A stretch of DNA of 64,000 nt, from contig JBCBJV010000005.1 in the NCBI GenBank assembly GCA_038522945.1, forward strand, positions 62,001-126,000. Direction: 5' to 3'. Made by a program: the position numbers and the translations under genes. Source of the stretch: MED-G105 sp038522945 (GTDB lineage Bacteria > Pseudomonadota > Alphaproteobacteria > Caulobacterales > Parvularculaceae). The notes below the pieces were generated by a model. That model did not search any database and was not told the origin of the DNA. It worked only from the letters and a program-made list of their open reading frames with translations. Each line of letters begins with the position of its first letter. The stretch's first letter is position 1. Positions 1 to 9,942 of this stretch are shown here, piece by piece.

Positions 1-693
1 GGCGATCGCGTAGCCCTGCTTTCCAGAAGAGCGATTGGCAATGTAGCGCACAGGGTCCAACGGCTCATGGGTTGGCCCTGCCGTAACAACAATTCGCCGT
101 CCACGAAGCACTTGCGCGAGACCGCCGGCAAACCAGGCCTCAATCGCTTCCGCAATAACGTCGGGTTCCGCCATGCGGCCCGGGCCATACTCGCCGCACG
201 CCATATCGCCCTCGTCAGGCCCGACAATGAGCGCGCCATCCTCTTTAAGCTGACCAAGATTGCGTTGCGTTGCCGGGTGCTCCCACATGCGCACATTCAT
301 GGCGGGCGCATACATGACCGGCTTGTCCGTTGCCAAAAGCGCCGTTGAGGCCAGATCATTGGCGAGACCGTTGGCTGCTTTGGCCATCAAATCGGCGGTC
401 GCCGGGGCAACTACCACCAGATCAGCCGAGCGAGACAGCTCAATGTGGCCCATCTCCGCTTCGTCCGTCAGGTCGAACAATTCCCCATATGTCTTGTCAC
501 CGGTCAGCCCGCTGACGGAAAGGGGGGTGATAAACTCAGTGCCCGCCTTGGTGAGAATCGCTCGGGTCTTGATGCCTTTGGCGGCCAGAGCCCGGATCAG
601 CAACAAGCTCTTATAGGCAGCGATCCCGCCGCCAATGATAAGCAAGACGCGGCGGTCAGCCGCCGGAGGATGGGAGTCGTTTGCGTGTTCCAT
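1..693 (-). CDS. coaBC: CoaBC bifunctional phosphopantothenoylcysteine decarboxylase / PPC synthetase (3' end beyond window)
   Basis: This protein makes 4'-phosphopantetheine for coenzyme A in the cytosol: the CoaA-type flavoprotein half decarboxylates and the C-terminal half ligates cysteine. About 230 codons are present, covering the whole decarboxylase domain and the first strand of the synthetase domain. Visible motifs are the GHIELSRSADL segment with the catalytic His, the APATADLMAKAANG flavin/substrate region, and APAMNVRMW, which is the conserved PxMNxxMW motif. The synthetase half begins with RRIVVTAGPTHEPLDPVR and RSSGKQG. The ATG at 691-693 gives the start MEHANDSH. The gene continues left of base 1. 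It lies downstream of ubiE-ubiB on the same strand, a frequent alphaproteobacterial neighbourhood, but dut, often next to it, is about 17 kb away here. Confidence 0.95.
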   Translation of the reverse strand, partial: MEHANDSHPPAADRRVLLIIGGGIAAYKSLLLIRALAAKGIKTRAILTKAGTEFITPLSVSGLTGDKTYGELFDLTDEAEMGHIELSRSADLVVVAPATADLMAKAANGLANDLASTALLATDKPVMYAPAMNVRMWEHPATQRNLGQLKEDGALIVGPDEGDMACGEYGPGRMAEPDVIAEAIEAWFAGGLAQVLRGRRIVVTAGPTHEPLDPVRYIANRSSGKQGYAIA

Positions 694-779
694 GGAACGC
701 CTCAATACGCCGCGACGGGTGGATTGTCACGGGTCGGCGCCATCGCGAGCAAACGGGCGGTGCCTCATGTTCGCAAACC

Positions 780-1379
780 TCACGCGATTTTTTCGGTTCG
801 TGACCTTTCGCAAAGGGGCGTCTGAGCGACGAGGTCGGCAATCGCTGACCTCATTTTGTCGTAGGATGGGCCATAAAAGTAGAGCACCGTCTCGGTGTGG
901 CTCTCCCGGAAACTGCGGAAGCTACCGAATGCCCCCAGCGCCTCATCGAGATCGCAGATAAGCGCATTGATGTCGCTCTCTTCATAGACCTCCTCGGGCA
1001 GATCCGTGCCATTCAACACAAGGGCCAGTCCTTCATAAATACCGAAGGGGATTTCCTTCTGGCTGTTGTCAAGGAAAAGCGCGGAGCCTTTCGGGGCACC
1101 GAGGGCCTCTAGCTGACTGATCACGCCTTTGAGCACCTTGTCGGAGGCATCGGGGAGTTCCAGCTCAATCTCGCAGAAATCAATCCCGCCGTCATACTCC
1201 GACATCATGGTGCCGCCGCCCACCACCTCACCGAGGCGCTGGCGTTTTAGAAACTCTTCAAGCGGATCTTCGAAGTATTCCCCGCGGTCCATGGGTTGGA
1301 CTTTCGCATTTAGGCGCGCCACGACAAGCTGGCCTTCGGGTGCTGACTTACTGTCAAATTTGAGTTTGATACCGAACAT
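780..1379 (-). CDS. Conserved hypothetical protein, 199 aa
   Basis: I do not recognise a named family. The protein is acidic and soluble, with no signal peptide or membrane segment. It starts MFGIKLKFDSKS after a good ribosome site (AGAGAGG, ATG at 1377-1379); upstream in-frame codons look non-coding, so the longer reading was rejected. Visible features are a glycine-rich stretch GEVVGGGTMMSEYDGG near residues 50-65, an alternating beta pattern IDFCEIELELP right after it, and a C-terminal ETVLYFYGPSYDKM segment. The alternating strands and helices suggest a compact alpha/beta fold. It sits between ubiB and coaBC on their strand, with gaps of about 230 and 86 bp, so it may have its own promoter. 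It is surely coding; its function is unknown. Confidence 0.8.
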   Translation of the reverse strand: MFGIKLKFDSKSAPEGQLVVARLNAKVQPMDRGEYFEDPLEEFLKRQRLGEVVGGGTMMSEYDGGIDFCEIELELPDASDKVLKGVISQLEALGAPKGSALFLDNSQKEIPFGIYEGLALVLNGTDLPEEVYEESDINALICDLDEALGAFGSFRSFRESHTETVLYFYGPSYDKMRSAIADLVAQTPLCERSRTEKIA

Positions 1380-1610
1380 GCCGCCTCTCTTTCTTACACA
1401 ACGGTAATGAGAGTAGGCGGCAAATTGCTCTTTCCCCGTGAACCTAACCGATAAAACTTGAACAGTATGGGAACGAGTTGGTGTTTGCCGTCCCGATAGG
1501 CTTAATTGATCCCAGCGCACATATCAAAAAAAGATGATTAACGCCGATTAAACCTGACCGCGTGCGATTGAGATCAATCGGAAACTCGCGACGTCAAGTC
1601 TCTATAAGGG

Positions 1611-3185
1611 TCAGGTAAGCCCAACCGCTAAAGCCAATGCGATCATCGCAAAGCCAGCAAACCAGATCGCTCGGCGGGTCATCTGCCCCTGACGACCGAG
1701 CGCCTGGGCCAGGTCTTCCGTGGTCTGATGGGAAAGCCCAAGGCGGTCATCGGAGACCCGTGCGGAGGCCTCACCGATTTGTTCCAGATAGCGCGGCAAG
1801 AGTGGCGCGATATCGAGCGCTTTTTCTGTCGCCTCGCGCAGGCGCTCTACCTGACGACGCGGCCCCACAGCATCGGTGATGTAGGATTTGACGACAGGCT
1901 TTGCGGCCTCCCACATGTTCACTTCCGGATCGAGATCCCGGGCAACGCCTTCTACTGTGACCATCGTCCGTTGAAGGAGTACCAGTTCGGGGCGCAAATG
2001 CATGTCGAACAAATCAGTGACGTCAAAAAGCTGCTGCAATACCCGGGACATGTCCATCCGGTCAGCACTCTGGCCGTAGAGAGGCTCTCCGACAGCACGC
2101 AGGGCTTGCGCAAATGCCTCAAGAGAGTGCTCTCGCGAAACATAGCCCGCATCAAAATGCGCCTTTGCCGTACGCTGATAATCCCGCGAGATAAATCCGT
2201 GCATGATCTCAGCGAATGTCCGACGGGCAAGATCATCGAGGCGCCCCATGATCCCGAAATCGATCAGGACAATCCGGCCCTCGGCGTCGATCAGGATATT
2301 CCCCTGATGCATGTCGGCGTGGAAAAAACCATGATGGAGCGCTTGCGTCAGGAAGCTCTGGAGAATGTCCACCGCCAGCTGTGACCGGTCGACCCCTTGC
2401 GCGTCCAACGCCTTGTGGTCGTTGACAGACACGCCATCGATCCAATCGACGGTCAGGACACGGCGGGATGTCAGATCCCAATGGACATCTGGAATAATGA
2501 TCCGTTCATGGTCGAGCAAAATATCGGCAAGCGCTGACGCCGCGCCCGCTTCCATGCGCAGATCCAGCTCGATTGACGCGGCATCATCAAGGGTCTTGAT
2601 AAACTTCACCGGTTCCATGCGCCGGGCAAGTTTGGAAACACCCTCTGCGGTCCGGGCGGCGCGGGCAAAAGCGCGAAACTCCCGGTGCACATCTTCTTCA
2701 ATATTCGGGCGCAACACCTTAACGGCTACTGTCTTGCCGTTCTTCAGCACAGCCTTATGCACTTGCGCAATCGAGGCAGCGGCAATCGGACCAGAAAACT
2801 CCGTAAAAAGATCATCGAGCTTTGCGTTGAACGTCTTTTCGATTTCCGCAATAGCGGCCTCCTTGGAGAAAGGAGGCATCCGGTCCTGAAGGCGGCCGAG
2901 GTCGCTTGCCATGTCAAAGCCGATGATATCCGGACGCGTCGCCATCATCTGGCCGAGCTTCACATAGGGCGGGCTCATGGCCTCAAAAGCCGCTGCCAGA
3001 CGTTCACCAGGCCGCAGGCTTCGCTCACCATCGCGGGTGCGCGCACCAATCCGGCTGAGGGCTCCAAGCGTCGGTAAGGGCGCCGGCAATGCGCTTGCAT
3101 ACTCCGCAGGGATCAGGGCGTCATGGCGCGACAGGCGCAAGCCCGCCCGCGCAAGACGCCACCAGTCTGTCAACCCAGAGAACAT
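1611..3185 (-). CDS. ubiB: UbiB, atypical kinase-like protein of ubiquinone biosynthesis
   Basis: This is an ABC1/ADCK-family protein needed for ubiquinone synthesis at the inner membrane. The family binds ATP and acts as an ATPase or lipid-extraction aid rather than a normal protein kinase. Diagnostic motifs are PPYVKLGQMM (the KxGQ helix), the alanine-rich loop AAASIAQVHKA in place of a kinase glycine loop, the VAVKVLRP lysine, HADMHQGNILID (catalytic loop) and LIDFGIMGRLD (the DFG equivalent). The last ~25 residues form a hydrophobic membrane helix. I start at the ATG at 3183-3185 (MFSGLTDWWRL), which follows AAAGGCGG. A 14-residue longer reading would overlap ubiE. UbiE ends 10 bp upstream, so the pair is an operon. 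Confidence 0.95.
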   Translation of the reverse strand: MFSGLTDWWRLARAGLRLSRHDALIPAEYASALPAPLPTLGALSRIGARTRDGERSLRPGERLAAAFEAMSPPYVKLGQMMATRPDIIGFDMASDLGRLQDRMPPFSKEAAIAEIEKTFNAKLDDLFTEFSGPIAAASIAQVHKAVLKNGKTVAVKVLRPNIEEDVHREFRAFARAARTAEGVSKLARRMEPVKFIKTLDDAASIELDLRMEAGAASALADILLDHERIIIPDVHWDLTSRRVLTVDWIDGVSVNDHKALDAQGVDRSQLAVDILQSFLTQALHHGFFHADMHQGNILIDAEGRIVLIDFGIMGRLDDLARRTFAEIMHGFISRDYQRTAKAHFDAGYVSREHSLEAFAQALRAVGEPLYGQSADRMDMSRVLQQLFDVTDLFDMHLRPELVLLQRTMVTVEGVARDLDPEVNMWEAAKPVVKSYITDAVGPRRQVERLREATEKALDIAPLLPRYLEQIGEASARVSDDRLGLSHQTTEDLAQALGRQGQMTRRAIWFAGFAMIALALAVGLT

Positions 3186-3195
3186 CACGCCGCCT

Positions 3196-4008
3196 TTAGA
3201 GTCGCCACCCGAGATGGATCGCTGCAATGCCGCCGGTCAGGTTTTCGTAACGCACTTTGGAAAAACCAGCTTCGCTGATCATCTGGGCAAAAGCGTCCTG
3301 CAGTGGGAACTGGCGGATTGATTCAACCAGATACTGATAGCTGTCCCGGTCCCCGGTCACCTGTTCGCCAAGCCAGGGAATGACGTTGAATGAGTAAGTA
3401 TCGTAGAGCCGTTGAAAGCCTTCCGTGACCGGATGAGAAAACTCAAGACAGGCAAAGCGCCCACCAAATTTCAACACCCGACGAGCCTCGCGCAAGGCAG
3501 CGGGAATGTTCGTAACGTTCCGAATGCCGAAGGAAATCGTATAAGTATCAACACTTTGGTCCGGCAGCGGAATGCACTCTCCATTGCCTGTGACCCGGAT
3601 CAACCGGTCTTCATAGCCTTCCGCGGTGTCGCGTGACCGGCCTGCCCGCAACATCTCGTGATTGATATCGCAAATGACCGCCTCAGCGGAATGGGTCGGC
3701 CTGTCAGCATTAAGCCGCTCACGCTCGTCCGCTCGCCGCAAAAAGGCGTGAGCAACATCTCCGGTTCCGCCAGCCATATCAAGCAGGGTTTGCTCCGGCT
3801 GCGGATCGATCCGATCAACTAGGACAGATTTCCAGATCCTGTGAACGCCGCCGGACATCAAATCGTTCATGAGGTCATATTGACTGGCAACGCTGTCGAA
3901 AACGTCACGGACCAAGCCCTCTTTTTCGACCGCATCAACTGTACGGAAGCCGAAACTGGCTTTGTCGCGACCGGAAGGTTCTGAAGGCTTCGTCATAATC
4001 AATGGCAT
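3196..4008 (-). CDS. ubiE: UbiE/MenG C-methyltransferase
   Basis: This SAM-dependent C-methyltransferase acts on the benzoquinol ring in ubiquinone (and, in other bacteria, menaquinone) synthesis. The protein has 270 residues. Visible motifs are FDSVASQYDLMNDLMSGG, the SAM-binding LLDMAGGTGDVAHAF, the acidic strand-2 region VICDINHEML, and the family signatures TISFGIRNVTN and FGGRFACLEFSHP. A small insertion (DERERLNADRPTHSAE) follows motif I. The start is either the ATG at 4006-4008 or the one four codons in; neither has a strong ribosome site. It is first in the ubiE-ubiB run and is divergent from ihfB across about 160 bp that must hold both promoters. Confidence 0.95.
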   Translation of the reverse strand: MPLIMTKPSEPSGRDKASFGFRTVDAVEKEGLVRDVFDSVASQYDLMNDLMSGGVHRIWKSVLVDRIDPQPEQTLLDMAGGTGDVAHAFLRRADERERLNADRPTHSAEAVICDINHEMLRAGRSRDTAEGYEDRLIRVTGNGECIPLPDQSVDTYTISFGIRNVTNIPAALREARRVLKFGGRFACLEFSHPVTEGFQRLYDTYSFNVIPWLGEQVTGDRDSYQYLVESIRQFPLQDAFAQMISEAGFSKVRYENLTGGIAAIHLGWRL

Positions 4009-4165
4009 ATCGACTAAAGGAAAATTCGCGAAGCGCCTTGACGCCGCACGCCTGATTTGAAAGGTTAAGCCCCTGAATTGCTAGGGTTTTTCGAGGGGGC
4101 ACAGCCAGCCCGTAAGAGACGACGGATACCAGTTCGACCTGGCATCCGACAAGGAGAATTTTGGC

Positions 4166-4525
4166 ATGATCAAATCAGAGCTGGTCCAAAAGCTGGCAGC
4201 GGAAAACCCCAATCTTTTTCAACGAGACATCGAACGCATCGTATCGATCTTTTTTTCGGAGATTTCCGACGCCCTCGTCCGCGGTGATCGGGTTGAGCTC
4301 AGGGGCTTCGGGGCATTTTCCGTGAAACACCGACCCGCGCGGGTTGGCAGAAACCCCCGGTCCGGTGAACCGGTGGAAATCGAAGAAAAGTACTCTCCCT
4401 TTTTCAAGGCAGGCAAGGAGATCCGGGATCGGCTAAACCGCGACACCGTAACTTTGGGCGCCTCAGGCGGTGAGAGCTCAGACATCGAGGGAATCGGAGA
4501 CGAATTCGTAACGCCCCAGGATTAG
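4166..4525 (+). CDS. ihfB: Integration host factor beta subunit
   Basis: IHF-beta pairs with IHF-alpha to bend DNA sharply at specific sites in recombination, replication and transcription. The first ~95 residues match the HU/IHF fold: MIKSELVQKLA at the start, the ELRGFGAFSVKHRPARVGRNP beta-arm (with the family GRNPRSGE turn and its DNA-intercalating proline), and FFKAGKEIRDRLN at the end of the core. An acidic, serine/glycine-rich tail of about 25 residues makes it 119 aa, longer than the usual ~94-100. AAGGAGA lies just before the ATG. rpsA, commonly upstream of ihfB in alphaproteobacteria, is absent; ubiE is there instead. Confidence 0.95.
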   Translation: MIKSELVQKLAAENPNLFQRDIERIVSIFFSEISDALVRGDRVELRGFGAFSVKHRPARVGRNPRSGEPVEIEEKYSPFFKAGKEIRDRLNRDTVTLGASGGESSDIEGIGDEFVTPQD

Positions 4526-4720
4526 TCAGCATTTTGCGAGATCCCGCCAAACTAAACCGGTTGGCTCAATTTCAGCGTTATCCAAGACCAACCTCAAAAC
4601 CTTTACATCCACCGGTAGCGCTGATCCCGCACTCTTATCATGCATGCTAATCCCCTACTGGCCTTGGCGGGCCACGGCGATGCATGATATTCACTAACTG
4701 AAGACCTGAATTGATCCTTG

Positions 4721-5056
4721 ATGAAAAAGCTGATTTCGTTTCTCTTTTACATGGGTGTTGGCGGTGCGCTGGCGGTCTTTCTGGTGGCCAACAGGCAGCC
4801 CGTTTCCATCAGTCTGGACCCGATCAATGTAGACGATCCGGCGATCGCCACTTACCCGGTCCCGTTATGGATTTGGCTCATGGCCGCACTCTTGATCGGT
4901 TTTTCCTTAGGGGCCATCGGCATGTGGATTTCAGCCCGGGACAAGCGCCTGGAAGCAAATGAAACCAAGCGGGCCTTTGCTGCGCTTCAAAAAGAGAATG
5001 AAATCCTGGCGGCGCGCTCCAGCGCGACACCTCCAACCCTTGTTGCAGAAGCTTAA
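4721..5056 (+). CDS. lapA: LapA-domain inner membrane protein
   Basis: This small (111 aa) inner-membrane protein belongs to the LapA/DUF1049 family, whose gammaproteobacterial members work with LapB in controlling lipopolysaccharide synthesis. Two membrane helices are visible, at about residues 5-23 and 48-72. They are separated by a short loop that starts with ANRQPVSISLDP, the family's conserved NxxPVxI pattern. A charged cytosolic helix follows (DKRLEANETKRAFAALQKE), probably a coiled coil. I use the ATG at 4721; an in-frame TTG one codon earlier is possible. It lies between ihfB and trpF, a conserved alphaproteobacterial order. Confidence 0.88.
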   Translation: MKKLISFLFYMGVGGALAVFLVANRQPVSISLDPINVDDPAIATYPVPLWIWLMAALLIGFSLGAIGMWISARDKRLEANETKRAFAALQKENEILAARSSATPPTLVAEA

Positions 5057-5075
5057 GACTGGACGACACTCCCCC

Positions 5076-5801
5076 ATGGGCCTCATCAAGATTTGTGGCG
5101 TGCGCACAACCGAGGCTGGCTTGGCAGCCGCCGAAGCGGGGGTTGATTTAATCGGGTTCGTTTTTGTCCCGAAGAGCCCCCGGCAAATTCAAGCTGAAGT
5201 GGCCGCCGATGTCGTCACGGATATCAAACAAGGCTGTTACGACGGGGGCCTTGAACCGCCTCGCTTCGTTGGCTTGTTCGTCGATCCCGGTGAGACACTG
5301 CTTGCGGAAACCGCACCCTTCTTGAATTTCTTCCAGCTCCACGGCCACGAAGACGAAGCGCGCGTGGAAGAGATCGGAACCATGTTCGGCTTGGACGTGA
5401 TAAAAGCGATCCCGGTGGGAGAGGCGGGCGATTTTGATGGCCTTTCCGGGTTTGCCGAAGCAGCTGACATGCTGCTTTTTGATGCCCGCCCACCAAAGGG
5501 CGCTGACTTGACCGGTGGTAACGGCGTTGCGTTCGACTGGAGCCTGCTCTCGCACTATCAGGAAGAGACACCATTCTTGTTGGCTGGCGGACTTACCGCC
5601 GACAATGTGAGCGAGGCGGTCACCTTGAGCAAAGTCAATAAAGCGTTCGCTGGTGTCGATGTGTCGTCCGGCGTTGAAAGCAAGCCTGGCCATAAAGACG
5701 CAGCTCTCATTAAGGCATTTGCGAAGACTGCCCGTGCAGCCGTCGGCCCCCCTGTCCCAGACCGCCCAATCCAAGACGGCCCAGTTGAAGACAACCTTTA
5801 A
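5076..5801 (+). CDS. trpF: Phosphoribosylanthranilate isomerase
   Basis: TrpF performs the Amadori rearrangement of phosphoribosylanthranilate to CdRP in tryptophan synthesis. The single TIM-barrel domain is complete (241 aa). The N-terminal LIKICGVRTTEAG carries the catalytic cysteine, GVDLIGFVFVPKSPRQ is the second strand, and FAGVDVSSGVESKPGHKD contains the catalytic Asp and the phosphate-binding loop. LLAGGLTADNVSEAV is the penultimate strand. The ATG at 5076 starts 19 bp after the lapA stop. A longer in-frame reading would overlap lapA and adds basic junk. The C-terminus has a proline/aspartate-rich tail of about 20 residues beyond the barrel. Confidence 0.95.
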   Translation: MGLIKICGVRTTEAGLAAAEAGVDLIGFVFVPKSPRQIQAEVAADVVTDIKQGCYDGGLEPPRFVGLFVDPGETLLAETAPFLNFFQLHGHEDEARVEEIGTMFGLDVIKAIPVGEAGDFDGLSGFAEAADMLLFDARPPKGADLTGGNGVAFDWSLLSHYQEETPFLLAGGLTADNVSEAVTLSKVNKAFAGVDVSSGVESKPGHKDAALIKAFAKTARAAVGPPVPDRPIQDGPVEDNL

Positions 5802-5909
5802 TCTCGCGGCGCAAGGTCGCCTCGTTTTGTCTCCCTGATATCGGTATGCCGCCCATTCGGCACCATGAAGCCAAACATTCCTTGATTTGTCGTGGGAGCA
5901 AATTCACCG

Positions 5910-6257
5910 ATGACTTACGCCATTGCCGGCGCGCTGGCATTTGTTCTCACCCTCATTGTCTATTCAATTGTCGGCTGGGGCCGCATTGCAGATTGTATGG
6001 GCACTTGGACAAAGCGGGAGTACTGGACCAACTATAACACGGTGGAGTTTGCCGCCTGGGCAACCAAGGCCGCGGTGATCGTCCCGGGACTGGTGCTCGG
6101 CGAAGAGATCTGGTGGCTCCACATTTTCACCCTTGCAACGTCTGCCGCATTGATCTGGGCGTCGATGAAGAAGCTTCTGCCGACCCTTGTCGCCTTCAAC
6201 ACCCTGTGGATCTTCCTGTCTTCGGCAATCATCGTCCGCCATTTTGCAGGCAGTTGA
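5910..6257 (+). CDS. Small multi-pass membrane protein, unknown function
   Basis: I do not recognise the family. The protein has 115 residues and about four predicted membrane helices (MTYAIAGALAFVLTLIVYSI; AAWATKAAVIVPGLVLG; WWLHIFTLATSAALIW; LVAFNTLWIFLSSAIIV) joined by short loops, one of which carries CMGTWTKREYWTNY. A ribosome site GGGAGC lies at the correct distance before the ATG at 5910, which decides the start over an in-frame GTG six codons upstream. It sits between trpF and trpB, spaced about 110 and 90 bp from them. Nothing links it to tryptophan synthesis except position. Confidence 0.8.
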   Translation: MTYAIAGALAFVLTLIVYSIVGWGRIADCMGTWTKREYWTNYNTVEFAAWATKAAVIVPGLVLGEEIWWLHIFTLATSAALIWASMKKLLPTLVAFNTLWIFLSSAIIVRHFAGS

Positions 6258-6345
6258 GCCATGGCGCGACCACCTTGCCGGTTGCGCCGGCAGTGCGGAG
6301 TGTCTCTAACGAGACCTGATCTAGCTACAAAACATTGAGAACCAA

Positions 6346-7602
<1,257 letters not shown>

Positions 7603-7677
7603 CCGAGCAAGGGTTGATCGGCAAATTATTGAGCGGCGTGGCAGCGGCTCCCCACAAATCCTGCTAAGCCAAGCGGT

Positions 7678-8436
7678 ATGGCATCGATCGACTACACTGT
7701 TGTTGTGACGAGCTGCGGGCGATTTGACTTGCTGGCTCAAACGCTGTCGAGCTTGTTCGCCCATCTGGATGTAGCGCCAGTTGAAACGGTCATCATTGAA
7801 GACTCCGGTGCGTCGCTGCCTGAAAACGCAATCGAGGGCGTTTCGGGTCCGACGCGGATAATCCAGAATCCGGTTAATCTCGGCCAGATGGCATCCATTG
7901 ACCGGGCATATGCGAAAGTCTCAACGCCGCTGGTTTTTCATTGCGAAGATGACTGGGCGTTTTTGCGCGGCGGTTTTATCCGTCAGTCTGCAGATCTTCT
8001 GGCCGCTATGCTCGATGTCAGCATGGTCTCGTTGCGTGCCAGGGGCGCCTTAAATCCGCTTTTGCGGCACTTGCCTTCGGAAATCATGGGCGAGGTCCCT
8101 TATTTTCGTGCCCGGGCCGATCTGCATCCAGAGTATTTCGGCTACTCATTTAATCCGGGACTGCGCCGCAAAGCAGACTATGACCGTTTCGCGCCGCTAG
8201 CTGCCATTGGTCACGAAGCTGATGTCAGCCACGCGTTCAAGCGTGCTGGGTTTGTGATGGCGTATTTGGAAGAGCCGGCAGTTGAACATATCGGCGAAGG
8301 CCGTCATGTGGATGACCCGGCAGCGCCGAAACGCCCGACAAACACGATTGAACGTCTGAAGAGATCAGCGGAGAAAAGGGTCAAACGCCTGAAGAGGTCC
8401 CTTGCTGGCCCGCCGCCGGGATCTGCAACCGAATAG
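7678..8436 (+). CDS. Family 2-type glycosyltransferase
   Basis: This protein resembles a nucleotide-sugar-dependent GT-A glycosyltransferase. The N-terminus YTVVVTSCGRFDLLAQTLSS is the typical GT2 start, VIIEDSG is the strand holding the first acidic residue, and CEDDW is the metal/UDP-binding acidic motif. Beyond residue ~200 the protein becomes basic (repeated KRLKRS), possibly a membrane-surface contact. There is no membrane helix. It ends 12 bp before an O-antigen-ligase-like gene, so both probably serve surface polysaccharide or lipopolysaccharide assembly. The acceptor and sugar cannot be read from the sequence. Confidence 0.8.
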   Translation: MASIDYTVVVTSCGRFDLLAQTLSSLFAHLDVAPVETVIIEDSGASLPENAIEGVSGPTRIIQNPVNLGQMASIDRAYAKVSTPLVFHCEDDWAFLRGGFIRQSADLLAAMLDVSMVSLRARGALNPLLRHLPSEIMGEVPYFRARADLHPEYFGYSFNPGLRRKADYDRFAPLAAIGHEADVSHAFKRAGFVMAYLEEPAVEHIGEGRHVDDPAAPKRPTNTIERLKRSAEKRVKRLKRSLAGPPPGSATE

Positions 8437-8448
8437 AGAATTCACGCC

Positions 8449-9717
8449 ATGGACCTCAGCAAACAAGCTCCTCCTGCGGCTGCCGCGGGCGCCGTCGGCG
8501 GCGATGACTGGAAAATTGGGCGATGGCGTGGTGGCGTCTTTGCGGTTTTCTTTGTGCTGATCGCTTTGGCTGCGGTCTTTGCCCACCGGGCATATGCGCC
8601 GTTCCTACTATTGCTGTTGATTGCCGTGGACTGGCCACGGACGATCGGCCCCAATGGGGGCTTACGCAAGCGCCCAAGTCTTCCGTGGGCGCTTTATATC
8701 GGGTCGACAGTTTTGTTCTGCATCTGGGCAGCCGTCTCAGTTTTCTGGTCGCCTTTACCTGACCGGGGCGACTGGGTTTGGCGGTTCGGTGGATCTTTTG
8801 TCCTGGCGGCGTTGGCGTTCAACAGCGTAACGTACTTGACGCCGGCAGCGCGCATCAGAGCGGCAAAGGCGGTTGCCTGGGGCGTTTTGGCCATGGCGCT
8901 GCTCTTGTGCTTTGAAGCGCTCACCGGAGGATTGCTCCGCAAACTGACACCACCGGACGAGCGGATAGAGCGGGACTTGATCTCCCTTGGCCGCGGCACG
9001 CTACTGCTGACGTTGCTGGTCTGGCCTGCAAAACGGATCTTTACCGGCGATCTTGGGCGACCCCTTCTGGGCTGGGCTTTGATTGCCATTGCGGCAATCC
9101 CCGCCCTCTCTTTCACCATTGAGACAAATGCCGCCATGCTTGCGGCCGGCGCCTTGGCAGTGATCGCGGCCAACGCATTTGAGCGAAAAGTGATCTCTGC
9201 ACTGATCTTTCTGATCATTGCCGCCATCTGGCTCACGCCCGCTTTTGCTTATTTCTTGCCGCTCGATTCGGTCGCGGAAAGCGCTGATTATCTGCCGGAT
9301 TCCTGGCGGCAGCGGCTCTACATTTATGACCGCGCAGGCGGCGAAATTGCGACCCATCTCTTCGGCGGCGGCATCGAGTACGCGCGGTATCTCTCAAGAC
9401 CCATGGTGACAGTGAATATCAACGGTGTTGATCTCAACACCATGCCGATCCACCCCCATAACCTGTTCCTGCACATCTGGATGGATTTAGGGATCGTTGG
9501 GGCCATCAGCCTCACCGGCGTCGCACTGGCGGGGCTTCACGCTATTCGCGGGCTCATCCTGACACGGACGGAAACCGCCATGATCGCCGGTGTGTTGGCC
9601 GCTCTGCTTGTGACGGCAACGACGGAATGGAGCTTGTGGCAAGTCTGGCGATTCGCTGCGGTTTGGATCGCCATGATCGCGTGCCGCCTGGCGATTTCCA
9701 CGGTTCCGATCAGGTAA
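8449..9717 (+). CDS. O-antigen ligase/polymerase-like membrane protein
   Basis: This 422-aa protein has about ten to twelve membrane helices and the layout of the O-antigen ligase / Wzy polymerase superfamily. A large periplasmic loop lies late in the protein, starting around LPDSWRQRLYIYDRAGG and reaching HPHNLFLHIWMDLGI. That segment, which carries the conserved His used by WaaL-like enzymes, is the clearest family mark. FWSPLPDRGDWVWR is an early periplasmic loop. It follows the glycosyltransferase at 7678 by 12 bp, so the two are one unit. It may ligate or polymerise a surface glycan. A second, more divergent member of the same superfamily is encoded at 31674-33209. Confidence 0.8.
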   Translation: MDLSKQAPPAAAAGAVGGDDWKIGRWRGGVFAVFFVLIALAAVFAHRAYAPFLLLLLIAVDWPRTIGPNGGLRKRPSLPWALYIGSTVLFCIWAAVSVFWSPLPDRGDWVWRFGGSFVLAALAFNSVTYLTPAARIRAAKAVAWGVLAMALLLCFEALTGGLLRKLTPPDERIERDLISLGRGTLLLTLLVWPAKRIFTGDLGRPLLGWALIAIAAIPALSFTIETNAAMLAAGALAVIAANAFERKVISALIFLIIAAIWLTPAFAYFLPLDSVAESADYLPDSWRQRLYIYDRAGGEIATHLFGGGIEYARYLSRPMVTVNINGVDLNTMPIHPHNLFLHIWMDLGIVGAISLTGVALAGLHAIRGLILTRTETAMIAGVLAALLVTATTEWSLWQVWRFAAVWIAMIACRLAISTVPIR

Positions 9718-9728
9718 CCAATTTTTTG

Positions 9729-9926
9729 TTACTCCAGCGGCCGAGCCAACGTCTCAACGACAATCTCTGCCGCGCGGCGGCCGACTTCTTCACCGTGGTC
9801 GTTCGATGTCCGGAAATGGGCGCCGGCATAGATCCGCGCCATGGACATGCGCTCACGATATTCCTGATAGGAATTAAGCGTCAGTGAGCGCCCCTCAAAG
9901 GCGGCCTCGGAGAGCACTTTGTAGCC
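9729..9926 (-). pseudogene. C-terminal remnant of a PAP2 phosphatase / vanadium haloperoxidase-type gene
   Basis: The frame reading leftward from about 9926 to the TAA at 9729-9731 encodes roughly 65 residues that look like the end of a PAP2-superfamily enzyme. They include SYQEYRERMSMARIYAGAHF followed by a GEEVGRR helix, the usual R(I/V)YxGxHFxxDxxxGxxxGR pattern with its catalytic Arg-His pair. No start codon, N-terminal domain or earlier acid-phosphatase motif is attached. Upstream in this frame the DNA is the end of fabI read out of frame. It is therefore a gene fragment, cut off at the fabI 3' end, and not a working gene. Confidence 0.7.
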
Positions 9927-9942
9927 CGTGCGTTGGCGGCGA

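Noticed and set aside
1536..1552. TTAA-N6-TTAA upstream of the 199-aa gene as a CtrA site
   Set aside because: Spacing is six, not the seven of the consensus.
1728..2384. 218-aa open frame on the plus strand inside ubiB
   Set aside because: Antisense shadow of a well-matched ubiB gene; no ribosome site or recognisable domain.
5148..5774. 208-aa frame antisense to trpF
   Set aside because: trpF has all catalytic motifs on the other strand.
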